64,000 nucleotides of DNA from Parvularcula oceani (GCF_000733125.1 NZ_JPHU01000008.1:62001-126000), one strand, 5' to 3'; shown: positions 53,819-63,420, counted from the first letter of the stretch. Notes: generated by a model not told the origin, from the sequence alone. Program-made: numbers and translations.

Positions 53819-55339
53819 TCAGGCGGCTTCGAGGTCGCCTGAGGAACAGTTCTCGCGAATGAACTCGGCGTGCGGCGGCATATGCTCGGCGCAGGTCGCG
53901 ATGGTCTGGCGGATATGGTCGAGCCGCCGGGCCGTCTCTTCGTCCGACAGCACGTTCGCCACCGGGTCGTATCCGCCCGGCTTCACGTTCTGACCGATCA
54001 GGACCGAGAACCAGCTCGTATCGTTGAACAGCTCCTCGTTCTCGCGGAACACGCGCCCGTGCGAGCGGAAGAGGCGCATCTTGTCCTCGAGATAGTCCGG
54101 GATGCTCATTTCACGGACATAGTCCCAGAACGGCGAATCGTCCCGCTGCGTCGCGTGGTAATGCAGGATGAGGAAGTCGCGGATGCGTTCAAACTCGAAG
54201 GTGGTGACGCGGTTGTAGCGGTCGATATCGGCCTGTTCGAAGCCGCGGTCGGGGAACATCTGCAACAGCTTGGCGATGCCGCTCTGTATGAGGTGGATGG
54301 AGGTCGATTCGAGCGGCTCGAGGAACCCTGCGGACAGCCCGATCGCAACGCAGTTCTTCACCCAGAACTTCTTCCTGTGCCCGGTGGTGAAGCGCAAATG
54401 GCGCGGCTCGGCGAGCGGCTTGCCGTCGAGATTGGCGAGCAGGGTCTCGGTCGCCTTCTCCTCGGAAAGATAGGGGCTCGAATAGACATAGCCGTTGCCT
54501 AAGCGATGCTGGAGCGGGATGCGCCACTGCCAGCCCGCCTCGCGCGCGGTCGACCGGGTATAGGGCAGGAGCGGGCCGGTGCTCTCGCAGGGCACGGCGA
54601 CCGCCCTGTCGCAGGGGAGCCAGTGCGACCAGTCGTGATAGCCGGTCTCCATCGCCTGCTCGATGATCAGGCCGCGAAAGCCCGAGCAGTCGATGAAGAG
54701 GTCTGCCTCGAACTGCCGCCCGTCTTCCAGCGTGACGGATTGCACGAAGCCGTCTTCGCCGCGCAGGGCGACATCGCCGATGCGGCCCTCGACGCGATTC
54801 ACGCCGCGGCCCTCCGCCTCCTCGCGCAGGAATCTGGCATAGAGGCCCGCATCGAAATGGAAGGCATAGGCGATCTTGGACAGGGGCGAATTGCCCGCCT
54901 GGACCGGCCGCATGAAGAGGTTCTTCTTCGCCGCGATGGACTGGAGCGAATAGCGCGCCAGCGCATCCGGGTCCGCATCCGGGTGGTTCTTGAGGAAATA
55001 GGCGTGGAAGGACACGCCCTCCATGTCGAGGCCATAGGGTCCGAAGGGGTGGATGTAACGGTCGCCCTTCCGCCCCCAATCCGCGAACTCGATGCCGAGC
55101 TTGAAGGTGCCCTTGGTGCGGCGGACGAAATCGTCCTCGTTGATGCCGAGCGTGCGGTTGAAGGTGCCGATCTGCGGGATCGTCGCCTCGCCGACGCCGA
55201 CCGTGCCGATGGCATCGGATTCGATCAGCGTGATGTCGCAATAGTCGTTCTTGAGGAGCTTGGAGAGCGTGGCCGCGGTCATCCACCCGGCCGAGCCGCC
55301 TCCGACGATCAAGATGCTGCGAATCTGGCGGTCGGTCAT
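53819..55339 (-). CDS. Flavin-dependent tryptophan-halogenase-like protein 1
   Basis: A 506-residue FAD-dependent protein of the tryptophan 7-halogenase family. It has FAD-binding GGGSAGW (13-19), the equivalent of PrnA Lys79 (Lys80 in GTFKLGIEFADW), the halogenase signature WQWRIPLQHRLGNGYVYS and FLEPLESTSIHL holding the Glu-Ser pair of the active site. The family in TonB receptor loci is of unknown substrate; halogenation of tryptophan is not shown. Last gene of a four-gene translationally coupled array (ATGA overlap with the upstream gene). Confidence 0.88.
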   Translation of the reverse strand: MTDRQIRSILIVGGGSAGWMTAATLSKLLKNDYCDITLIESDAIGTVGVGEATIPQIGTFNRTLGINEDDFVRRTKGTFKLGIEFADWGRKGDRYIHPFGPYGLDMEGVSFHAYFLKNHPDADPDALARYSLQSIAAKKNLFMRPVQAGNSPLSKIAYAFHFDAGLYARFLREEAEGRGVNRVEGRIGDVALRGEDGFVQSVTLEDGRQFEADLFIDCSGFRGLIIEQAMETGYHDWSHWLPCDRAVAVPCESTGPLLPYTRSTAREAGWQWRIPLQHRLGNGYVYSSPYLSEEKATETLLANLDGKPLAEPRHLRFTTGHRKKFWVKNCVAIGLSAGFLEPLESTSIHLIQSGIAKLLQMFPDRGFEQADIDRYNRVTTFEFERIRDFLILHYHATQRDDSPFWDYVREMSIPDYLEDKMRLFRSHGRVFRENEELFNDTSWFSVLIGQNVKPGGYDPVANVLSDEETARRLDHIRQTIATCAEHMPPHAEFIRENCSSGDLEAA

Positions 55340-56862
55340 GAGGAAGTCTCCGGCGGGTGCGGGCGGGCGGCGCAGTGGCGTTCGATATAGGCGGCGTGTG
55401 CCGGCAGCTGCGGCGCCGTGGACTGGATGGCTCTGTGGGTGCCGGCGAGGAGCTTGCCGACCGCCTCTTTCGAAAGCGTGTCGGCCAGCGGATCGTACCC
55501 TTCAGGGCGCACGCCCTGTCCCCACAGCACGGCCAGCCAGTTGTCCTCGCCGAACAGCTCGTCCTCGTGCCGGAAGATCCGGCCCTTGGAGGCGAAGAGT
55601 TCGATCCGCCTGCGCAGGCTTTCGGGGACCTCCATCTCGCGGAGATACCGCCAGAAGGCGCCGTCGCGCTCGGTGCGGTGATAATGCAGGATCAGGAAGT
55701 CGCGCACCTGTTCGAATTGCAGCGCCATGAGGCGGTTGTATTCCGTCCGCTCGATCTCCGCGAAGCGGCTGTCCGGGAAGAGGGCGAGGAGCTTGTGGAT
55801 GCCCGACTGGATCAGGTGGATCGAGGTCGATTCGAGCGGCTCGAGGAAACCCGCCGAAAGGCCGATGGCGACGACGTTTCCGACCCATGCCTCTTTCCGC
55901 CGCCCTGTGGTGAAGCGCAGATGGCGCGGCTCGCCGAGCGGCTGTCCCTCGAGATTGGCGAGGAGCGTCTGTTCCGCATCCTCCGCCGACAGATGGTCGG
56001 AGCAATAGACGAGGCCATTGCCGGTCCGGTGCTGGAGCGGGATCCGCCATTGCCATCCCGCCTCGCGCGCAGTGGATCGGGTATAGGGCAGAAGCGGCTC
56101 CGTCCGCGCGCTCGGCACCGCGACGGCGCGGTCGCAGGGCAGCCAGTGCCGCCAGTCCTCGAACCCGGCCTCCATCGCGCCTTCGATGAGGAGGCCCCTG
56201 AACCCCGAGCAGTCCACGAAGAGATCGCCCTCGACGACCTCTCCCGAAGCGAGGGTGACAGAGCGCACGAAGCCGTCCTCCCCGCGCAGGGCGACGTCGA
56301 CGACCTTGCCCTCGGTCCGCCGCACGCCTGCCGCCTCCGCATGGCGGCGGAGATAGGCGGCATAGAGGCCGGCATCGAAATGGTAGGCATAAGCGAGCGA
56401 GGAGAGCACGTCGCGCGGATCGCGCGAGGGCGGCAGGAAGCGGTGCAGATAGGCGGCGGCTTCGGACAGGCAGAACTCGCCGAGATCTGGGATGCGGCCT
56501 TCGGCGCGTCCTCTCAGCCAGAGCTGGTAGAAGCGGATTCCTTCGGCGTCGTGCCCGTAGCTGCCGAAGGGGTGCATGTAGCTGTGCCCCGGCCGGGTCC
56601 AGCCCTCGAACTCGATGCCCAGCTTGAAGGTGCCCTGCGTCTTCGACAGGAAGTCGTTCTCGTCGATGCCGAGCAGGCCGTTGAACTGCGAGATGGGCGG
56701 GATCGTGGCCTCGCCGACGCCGACGGTTCCGATGTCGTCGGACTCGATCAGCCGGATGCGCGTCCTGCCGCCCTTTTGCAGACGGGAGAGGGCCGCTGCC
56801 GTCATCCAGCCGGCGGTGCCGCCGCCGACGATGACGACGTCGCCGATCGGGGCCGCGCTCAT
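55336..56862 (-). CDS. Flavin-dependent tryptophan-halogenase-like protein 2
   Basis: A 508-residue paralogue of the neighbouring genes. FAD motif GGGTAGW (13-19), Lys80 (GTFKLGIEFEGW), WQWRIPLQHRTGNGLVYC and FLEPLESTSIHL are all conserved, so it looks catalytically competent. Differs from copy 1 in the region around residue 120-150 (SEAAAYLHRFLPPSRDP). ATGA overlaps both with the gene before and the gene after. Substrate unknown. Confidence 0.88.
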   Translation of the reverse strand: MSAAPIGDVVIVGGGTAGWMTAAALSRLQKGGRTRIRLIESDDIGTVGVGEATIPPISQFNGLLGIDENDFLSKTQGTFKLGIEFEGWTRPGHSYMHPFGSYGHDAEGIRFYQLWLRGRAEGRIPDLGEFCLSEAAAYLHRFLPPSRDPRDVLSSLAYAYHFDAGLYAAYLRRHAEAAGVRRTEGKVVDVALRGEDGFVRSVTLASGEVVEGDLFVDCSGFRGLLIEGAMEAGFEDWRHWLPCDRAVAVPSARTEPLLPYTRSTAREAGWQWRIPLQHRTGNGLVYCSDHLSAEDAEQTLLANLEGQPLGEPRHLRFTTGRRKEAWVGNVVAIGLSAGFLEPLESTSIHLIQSGIHKLLALFPDSRFAEIERTEYNRLMALQFEQVRDFLILHYHRTERDGAFWRYLREMEVPESLRRRIELFASKGRIFRHEDELFGEDNWLAVLWGQGVRPEGYDPLADTLSKEAVGKLLAGTHRAIQSTAPQLPAHAAYIERHCAARPHPPETSS

Positions 56863-58244
56863 CGTCCGCCCCCCGCCGAACGGCGGCGCGGGGCGTGAAG
56901 GATTCTTGCCACCTCGCCCTGGTCCTGTGCGGTTTCGGCGGCTCTCAGCACGGCCCGCCGGTGCTGCTTGAGCCGAGAGCGCGCCTCTCCGGCGGGCACG
57001 GTCTCCGTCAGCGGATCGTATCGGCGCGGCATCAGGCCGTGACCGAGCATGACGGCGAGGTGGCTGTCCTGATCGAAGCTTTCGCCGTCATAGGTCACTA
57101 CCCGCCCGCGGCTCTCGAACTGTTCGATTTTCCGCGCGAGGGGATCGTCCGGCGCAGGCTGCGCGGCCCTGCCGGCAAGGATGCGGTGAAGGCGCTGGAA
57201 ATCGGCGAGGCGCGCATAGGCTTCGCTCGTCACGCGGTTGAACTCTTCGCGCTCGACCCGCTGATCGGCGCCATTCGGCAGAAGGCCGCGCAGGGCCTCG
57301 ATGCCGATCTGCGCGATCCGCATCTGCGGCATTTCGAGCGGCGGGAGACGGCATGCCGCAGCGCCGATCGCGACAAGGTTTCCGCGCCAGGACCGCGCCT
57401 GCCAGCCAAGGCGCCCTTCGCCGCCGGGGCCGCCGCTTCTCAACCTGATGCTGCGGCCGGCGAGGGGGATCAGGATATCCTCTGCGTCCTCTTCGAGGCG
57501 CATGCGCGTCGCCGAGAGGTTCGGCTGGGTGCTGTCCTCCGACCAGGCGAGGGCGGGGGCGGCGCCAGCGTCATGCCAGCCAGCCGCCGCATCGGGCGCC
57601 GTTCCGGTGCAGTCGAGATAGAGATCGGCGCGGAGATCCGCGCCGTCCTCCAGCCGCAGCGCGTCAATGCGATCGTCATTCCCGGGCAAGGCCTGCGCGA
57701 GGCGCGCGGCCCGCTTCGCGCCGTAGTGCAGGGCCGCGCGCTGCATGAACTTCGCATAGGCCGCTCCCGAAAGGTGCAGGCCGTATTCCGGCAGAGGCAG
57801 GCCCTCGACCTCCGCCTGCGGCAGGAAGCGGCCGCTGCGGGCCAGGACCGCGCCCAGCCAGTGCGGCTCGAAGCCGCCTTCGTCGCCTTGAACCTTCAGG
57901 CGCAGCCAGTGCTGGTGGAAGGCCGCGCCCTCGAGGCTCGGGCCCGGGGCGCCGAAGGGGACGACGAAGCTGCGGCCCGCTTCCCTCTCATGGAGGGTGC
58001 CGAGCCTGAAGGTCCCCTCGCAGGCGCGGGCGAGATCATGCTCGTCGAGCCCCATGGCGTCGTGAAGGCCCCGCATGCTCGGCAGGCTGGCGAGGGCGGG
58101 CGGCGCGCCCGCATCCTGAGGCGTCGGAACGACCACGACTTGCGTCATCCGCCCCAGGAGCCGGGCGAGAAAGGCCGCGCAGAGCCAGCCCTCCCATGTT
58201 TCGCCGAGGACGGCGATCCGTTCTGTGCGGAGGCCACTCGTCAT
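56859..58244 (-). CDS. Degenerate tryptophan-halogenase-like protein 3
   Basis: A 461-residue divergent member. The FAD GGGxAGW is replaced by LGETWEGW, Lys79-equivalent is Arg80 (GTFRLGTL), the WxWxIP block is missing, and the PLEST segment reads PPLEMPQ, keeping Glu but losing Ser. The overall fold pattern (EFNRVTSEAYARLADFQRLH, DQDSHLAVMLGHGLMPRRYDPL) remains. It is probably not an active halogenase and may be a partner or scaffold for the others. Frame is open and coupled by ATGA overlaps, so it appears expressed. Confidence 0.8.
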   Translation of the reverse strand: MTSGLRTERIAVLGETWEGWLCAAFLARLLGRMTQVVVVPTPQDAGAPPALASLPSMRGLHDAMGLDEHDLARACEGTFRLGTLHEREAGRSFVVPFGAPGPSLEGAAFHQHWLRLKVQGDEGGFEPHWLGAVLARSGRFLPQAEVEGLPLPEYGLHLSGAAYAKFMQRAALHYGAKRAARLAQALPGNDDRIDALRLEDGADLRADLYLDCTGTAPDAAAGWHDAGAAPALAWSEDSTQPNLSATRMRLEEDAEDILIPLAGRSIRLRSGGPGGEGRLGWQARSWRGNLVAIGAAACRLPPLEMPQMRIAQIGIEALRGLLPNGADQRVEREEFNRVTSEAYARLADFQRLHRILAGRAAQPAPDDPLARKIEQFESRGRVVTYDGESFDQDSHLAVMLGHGLMPRRYDPLTETVPAGEARSRLKQHRRAVLRAAETAQDQGEVARILHAPRRRSAGGGR

Positions 58245-59767
58245 GCCGCGGCAGCCGGGCAATGGCGCTTGAGGAAATCCTCGTGCCGCGGCAGGGCGTC
58301 GACCGTCCGCCGGATCTGGCTGCGCAGCTCGGCGAGATAGCGTTCCGCCTTGTCGAGCGGCATGCGGTCGGCCAGCGGGTCGTGCCCCTCCGGCACCACG
58401 CGCTGGCCAAGATAGACGGCGAGCCAGCTCGGCTCGAGGAAGAGGCCGTCCTTGTACTGAACCACGCTGCCCCTGCGCCTGAACAGCTCCATCTTGTGGG
58501 ACAGGCTGTCGGGGATCGCCATCGTCCGGACCCTGTCCCAGAACGGCGAGTCGTCACGCTCCGTCGCAAAGTAGTGCAGGACGAGGAAATCGCGCACCCT
58601 TTCATATTCGAGCGCCATCACGCGGTCGAACTCGGCAGCATCGAGAGGATCGACGGGACCTTCGGGGAAGAGCTCGACCAGCGTCGTGATGCCGGCCTGG
58701 ATGAGATAGATGCTCGTCGATTCGAGCGGCTCGAGAAAGCCTGCGGAGAGGCCGAGCGCGACCGTATTGCCGACCCACTGGCGGCGCCTGCGCCCCGTCC
58801 TGAAGCGCAGGAAGCGGGGCTCCGCCTGCGGCGCCGCATCGAGGCAGGAGAGGAGATCGTCCGCCGCCTCCTGATCCCCGATATGGTCCGAGCAATAGAC
58901 ATAGCCATTGCCCAGGCGATGCTGGAGCGGAATGCGCCACTGCCAGCCCGCCTTGCGCGCCGTGGCGCGGGTATAGGGGGAAGGGGGTCCCGCGCTGTCG
59001 CAGGGCACGGCCACGGCGCGGTCGCAGGGCAGAACGTCCGACCAGTCCTCGTAACCCGCTTTCAGCGCGCCTTCGATCAGGAGGCCCCTGAAGCCCGAGC
59101 AGTCGACGAAGAGGTCGCCGCCGATCCTGCGGCCGTCCTCCAGGATGACGTGGTCCACATGGTCCGTGTCCGGCACGAGCGCCGCGTCCACGATCCGGCC
59201 CTCGACGCGCTCCACGCCGAGGCCTTCGGCGAATGCGCGTAGGAAGCGGGCATAAAGCGTCGCATCCATCTGATAGGCATAGGAGAAGGACGACATGACC
59301 GAGCGGGGATCGGCCGCGGGCGGCGCGAATCGGTCCTGCTCCGCCATGACGACCGGCAGGGAATAGTCGCAGATGCGCCCGGCCTTGCCTTCGGCATGAA
59401 GGCGCCGCCACAATTGGTGAAAGGCGACGCCGCCCGCTTCGCGGCCGTAATCGCCGAAGGGGTGGATGTAGCTGTCGCCCTCCCGGCCCCAGCCGCGGAA
59501 CTCGATCCCGAGCTTGATGGTGGCCTGCGTCGCGGCCATGAATTCGGCTTCGTCGATGCCGAGGCGCTCGTTGAAGAAGCGGATATGCGGAAGGGTCGCT
59601 TCTCCCACGCCCACAGTGCCGATGGCGTCCGATTCGATGAGCCGCACTTTCACGCCGAGCGGCGCGATCAGCCGCGCGAGCGCCGCCGCCGTCATCCAGC
59701 CGGCCGTGCCGCCGCCGATGATGGAGACCTCCCGCACCCCGTCCCGCGCTCTCGCATTTTCGTGCAT
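58241..59767 (-). CDS. Flavin-dependent tryptophan-halogenase-like protein 4
   Basis: A 508-residue member with FAD motif GGGTAGW (18-24), Lys85 (ATIKLGIEFRGW), WQWRIPLQHRLGNGYVYC and FLEPLESTSIYL conserved. First gene of the four-gene minus-strand array, divergent from the TonB receptor. ATG 59767 is chosen; a GTG four codons upstream (59779) is possible. The frame is open a long way upstream, which is not protein-like. Expected to be made together with the receptor via the operator at 59857. Confidence 0.85.
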   Translation of the reverse strand: MHENARARDGVREVSIIGGGTAGWMTAAALARLIAPLGVKVRLIESDAIGTVGVGEATLPHIRFFNERLGIDEAEFMAATQATIKLGIEFRGWGREGDSYIHPFGDYGREAGGVAFHQLWRRLHAEGKAGRICDYSLPVVMAEQDRFAPPAADPRSVMSSFSYAYQMDATLYARFLRAFAEGLGVERVEGRIVDAALVPDTDHVDHVILEDGRRIGGDLFVDCSGFRGLLIEGALKAGYEDWSDVLPCDRAVAVPCDSAGPPSPYTRATARKAGWQWRIPLQHRLGNGYVYCSDHIGDQEAADDLLSCLDAAPQAEPRFLRFRTGRRRRQWVGNTVALGLSAGFLEPLESTSIYLIQAGITTLVELFPEGPVDPLDAAEFDRVMALEYERVRDFLVLHYFATERDDSPFWDRVRTMAIPDSLSHKMELFRRRGSVVQYKDGLFLEPSWLAVYLGQRVVPEGHDPLADRMPLDKAERYLAELRSQIRRTVDALPRHEDFLKRHCPAAAA

Positions 59768-59856
59768 TCCGCTCACGGTCTTAGCCCTCTGCCCTGCGAC
59801 TGTAACCATTCTGCCATACAGGCGCGACTGTTTCCGGTTGCCGCAGAGACCGTCAT

Positions 59857-59870
59857 TGATAGCGCAAACA
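59857..59870. promoter_or_regulatory. LacI-type operator between halogenase array and TonB receptor
   Basis: TGATAGCGCAAACA, one mismatch to TGnTAGCGCTAnCA, about 100 bp from both divergent starts. Fifth site of the set. The remaining part of 59768-59969 has no gene. Confidence 0.55.
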
Positions 59871-59969
59871 TTTTGTGCTCCCGTCGTCAAGAATGCGTCG
59901 GCCGACCGCGGCGATCGGCGTTCCGATAGAACCGCGGCGGCAAAGCCCGACTGGGCAGGGAGGAAACGA

Positions 59970-62900
59970 ATGAGCAATCCACAGGTGAAGTCCGTCCTCG
60001 AGCGACCGGTATGGGCGCTCCTTCTCGGGACGGCGTCGGCGGCATCGATGGCCGTCGCGATGCCGGCAATGGCGCAGACCGGTAGCACGGTCGACCAGGA
60101 AGAGTTTCTGGGCGAGTCCGATACCCGCGCGCAGGACGACATCGCCGGGGACGAGCAGAACGCCGACGTCATCGTCGTCGAAGGCATTCGCCGCTCTCTC
60201 TCCAGCGCGCAGGACATCAAGCGCGAAGCCAATACCTTCGTCGACGCGATCACCGCCGAGGACATCGGCGCGCTGCCCGACCGGTCCGTCACCGAGGCGC
60301 TTCAGCGTGTTCCCGGTGTGCAGATCAGCCGCTTCGCCGCTGCCAACGACCCTGACCACTTCTCCATCGAGGGGCAGGACGTTCTCGTCCGTGGTCTGAC
60401 CTTTGTGCGGTCCGAACTCAACGGCCGCGACACGTTTTCGGCGAACAATGGCCGGGCCCTCAGCTTCGCCGACGTTCCGCCCGAACTCCTCGGCGGCGTC
60501 AGCGTCTACAAGAACCAGACGGCCGACCTGATCGAGGGGGGTATCGCCGGCACGGTGAACCTCATCACGCGCAAGCCGTTCGACAAGGCCGGGCAGGTGA
60601 TCGCTGGTGCCGTCGAGATGAACTACGGCGACTTCCGCGAGGAGGTCACGCCGACCGTGTCCGGTCTGTATTCGAACGACTGGTACACGGATGCGGGCCG
60701 CTTCGGTGTTCTCATCAACGGCGTCTATTCCGACCTCAAGACCCGTTCGGACGGCACTCAAGTGTCCAGCTTCCAGCCGCGGACCGACCTCGCCGGCGAC
60801 GGCAGCAGGACCTTCGTCCCCGAAGGCGCCGCTCTGCGGACGCAGGATTATGACCGTGAGCGCAAGGGCTTTGGCGGCTCGCTGCAGTGGGAGAACCCTT
60901 CCGAGACGGTTCTGGCCACGGCCGAGTTCCTCCGCTCCGAAGCGACGACGTCTTGGAACGAGCACGTCATCGAGATCGCGACGGACAATGTCGGCGACAC
61001 GGCGTTCTTCCCTGTGCCGGGCACCGAGTTCGGCTTCACCGATGACAGCCTTTTCTCCTACGGGCAGATTTCCGCTCCGACGGGCTGGCGCGCCGACCAG
61101 AACACGGATCCGACGACCCCGATCTACGGTCTGCAGTCGAACAACATCAATCGCGGCGTCGAGCAGGAATACCTGACGCAGGACGCCTCGTTCAACGTGA
61201 AGTTCACCCCGAATGACCGGTGGGCCTTCAACCTCGACTACCAGTTCATCGACTCCGAGGTGAGCAACACCGATATCGGCATTTGGGGCTCGAGCTTCCA
61301 GGACGTGCTGCTGGACACCCGACAAAACATTCCCGAAGTCATCCTCACCCCTCCGACGCAGGTTGAAGGGCAGCAGTTCCAGCCGAACTCCGGCATCGCC
61401 TATGACTGCGCAAACGGCATCAGCAATACCTGTCCGGATTACGCGGATACGACGGAAGAGCTCTACGACCCGCAATACTCCTTCTGGCGGGCCGCCATGG
61501 ACCACCTCGAGGACAGCGAGGGGCAGGAGCACGCCTTCCGCGCGGACGTCGACTACGACTTCATGGACGAGATGGGGCCGCTGCGTGCCGTTCGCGTCGG
61601 CGGGCGCTGGTCCGAGCGTGATCAAACGACCCGCTTCTCGACCTATAACTGGGGCGCACTCAGCGAAATCTGGGGTAATGGCGGCCCGGTCTGGATGGAC
61701 GAGTTCGGCGTTCCCGAAGGCGTGGTCGAGAACTTCGGCTGGAACAACTTCCAACGTGGCGAAGTCGTGCGCCCGCCGGCCTATCCTTATTTCATGGATG
61801 CCGGTGAAGACTACGACGCGACGGCAGACTTCGCCGATGCGGTCGTTACGCGTTGGCTCGATGCCGGCGGCGTGACGGGCGGCGCGACCGGCGGTTCCGG
61901 CGGCTGGCGTCGTCTGGCGGAGCGCGAAGGCGTCGTCGAAGGCACGCCGTTCCTTCCGGGTGAGATCACGGACGTCACCGAGGAGACCATCGCCGCCTAT
62001 ATTCGTCTCGACTACGGGTTCGATAATCTCGGCGACTCCGGCATGTCGCTCGACGGCAATTTCGGCGTGCGCTGGTTCCAGACCGATCTGACGTCCAGCG
62101 GCGCGTTCCAGTTCCCCGATCCCTCGACCCTGCCGATCACATCGGGTCTGGCTCCCAATACCGACCCTGACGGTCCCATTCCGATCGGTGGCGAGAACGT
62201 CTGCCTGGCGCCCTATCAAGACACGAGCGGCGGGGACACGCCCGTATCGGACGGACAGCCGGGTACGATCCAGGACACCTACACGATTCCGGAGTTCTGC
62301 GACCTCACCGACGCAGAGGAGGCCGCGATCCGGGCCTTCGCCAACAATGCTTCCGAGGTTCGCGACGTCGACAACAAGTATGACCTCTTCCTGCCGAGCT
62401 TCAACGCGAAGCTCCAGCTGAACGAGGACATGCTGATCCGCTTCGCCTATTCTCGGTCGATCTCCCGGCCCGAGGTCGGCCTCCTGCGCCCGAGCTATAC
62501 GATCACGCCGTCGCTGACGGACGATCCGCGTACGCTCGAGTCGGAGAACCCGCGCGGCAGCAGCGGCTTCTACGGTTTCCAGGGTACGGGCGGGAACCCG
62601 ATCCTCGAACCGGTGAAGTCCGACAACTTCGACCTCTCCTATGAGTGGTACTTCGCGGAAGTCGGCTCGTTGACGGTCTCGGCCTTCTATAAGGAGATCC
62701 AGAACATCATCGTCACGGGGCAGAGCTCGGCGACCTTCGAGAACAACGGCCAGACCTTCGACGTCTTCTTGACCAATGTCCCGACGAACTCCGACGATAC
62801 CGGCAAGGTGAAAGGCTTCGAACTCGCCTACCAGCAGTTCTACGACATGCTGCCGGCGCCCTTCGACGGCTTGGGGACGCAGGCCACCTATACCTATATC

Positions 62901-63332
62901 GACAGCACTGGTGTGCAGTCGTCCGGTCTCGACCCGACGCTCTCCAGCCCGGGTCAGAGCGAGGCCCTGATCGACCTGAGCGACTTCCCGCTGCAGGGCC
63001 TGTCGAAGCACAACTTCAACATCGCCGCGATCTACGAGAAGGATAAGATCTCGACGCGCCTGGTCTACAACTGGCGTGACGATTATCTCGTCACGCCGCG
63101 TGACGCGATCACGCCGTTCTATCCGATCTTCCAAGAAGCGACGGGTCAGCTCGACGGATCGTTCTTCTATACGGTGAACGAGAACGTGAAGGTCGGTGTG
63201 CAGGGCGCGAACCTGCTGAACGACATCACGGAGACCACGACGTTCATTCCGAACTCCGACGGTCTCAGAGGGGCGCGGTCCTTCTTCCAGAACGACCGCC
63301 GCATCACGCTGTCCGCGCGGTTCAGCTTCTAA
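59970..63332 (+). CDS. TonB-dependent receptor, Caulobacter type
   Basis: A 1120-residue outer-membrane receptor: signal peptide (about 1-36), a conserved VIVVEGIRRSLSSAQDIKREA segment that contains the TonB-box region, plug domain (TEALQRVPGVQISR, GVSVYKNQTADLIEGGIAGTVNL) and a long beta-barrel ending in NDRRITLSARFSF with the terminal Phe. GIRRSL-type N-terminus and length fit the oligosaccharide TonB receptors of Caulobacterales and sphingomonads. GGGAGGA precedes the ATG. It probably imports xylo- or gluco-oligosaccharides. Confidence 0.93.
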   Translation: MSNPQVKSVLERPVWALLLGTASAASMAVAMPAMAQTGSTVDQEEFLGESDTRAQDDIAGDEQNADVIVVEGIRRSLSSAQDIKREANTFVDAITAEDIGALPDRSVTEALQRVPGVQISRFAAANDPDHFSIEGQDVLVRGLTFVRSELNGRDTFSANNGRALSFADVPPELLGGVSVYKNQTADLIEGGIAGTVNLITRKPFDKAGQVIAGAVEMNYGDFREEVTPTVSGLYSNDWYTDAGRFGVLINGVYSDLKTRSDGTQVSSFQPRTDLAGDGSRTFVPEGAALRTQDYDRERKGFGGSLQWENPSETVLATAEFLRSEATTSWNEHVIEIATDNVGDTAFFPVPGTEFGFTDDSLFSYGQISAPTGWRADQNTDPTTPIYGLQSNNINRGVEQEYLTQDASFNVKFTPNDRWAFNLDYQFIDSEVSNTDIGIWGSSFQDVLLDTRQNIPEVILTPPTQVEGQQFQPNSGIAYDCANGISNTCPDYADTTEELYDPQYSFWRAAMDHLEDSEGQEHAFRADVDYDFMDEMGPLRAVRVGGRWSERDQTTRFSTYNWGALSEIWGNGGPVWMDEFGVPEGVVENFGWNNFQRGEVVRPPAYPYFMDAGEDYDATADFADAVVTRWLDAGGVTGGATGGSGGWRRLAEREGVVEGTPFLPGEITDVTEETIAAYIRLDYGFDNLGDSGMSLDGNFGVRWFQTDLTSSGAFQFPDPSTLPITSGLAPNTDPDGPIPIGGENVCLAPYQDTSGGDTPVSDGQPGTIQDTYTIPEFCDLTDAEEAAIRAFANNASEVRDVDNKYDLFLPSFNAKLQLNEDMLIRFAYSRSISRPEVGLLRPSYTITPSLTDDPRTLESENPRGSSGFYGFQGTGGNPILEPVKSDNFDLSYEWYFAEVGSLTVSAFYKEIQNIIVTGQSSATFENNGQTFDVFLTNVPTNSDDTGKVKGFELAYQQFYDMLPAPFDGLGTQATYTYIDSTGVQSSGLDPTLSSPGQSEALIDLSDFPLQGLSKHNFNIAAIYEKDKISTRLVYNWRDDYLVTPRDAITPFYPIFQEATGQLDGSFFYTVNENVKVGVQGANLLNDITETTTFIPNSDGLRGARSFFQNDRRITLSARFSF

Positions 63333-63356
63333 CCGCTTCGGGGTCTTCCTCCGGGG

Positions 63357-63396
63357 AAAGGCGCCGCCGGGCGATCGGCGGCGCCTTTCTCTTTTT
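63357..63396 (+). terminator. Rho-independent terminator of the TonB receptor gene
   Basis: Perfect 12-bp arms AAAGGCGCCGCC / GGCGGCGCCTTT around an 8-nt loop, followed by a T-rich tract (CTCTTTTTC). About 25 bp after the receptor stop. Confidence 0.9.
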
Positions 63397-63420
63397 CAGG
63401 CCGAGACGCTAAGGCAGGGA

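Noticed and set aside
59853-63134. Long open frame on the minus strand opposite the TonB receptor
   Set aside because: It is a shadow of the GC-rich receptor gene; its translation is repetitive, Arg/Asp/Val-rich and has no family pattern.
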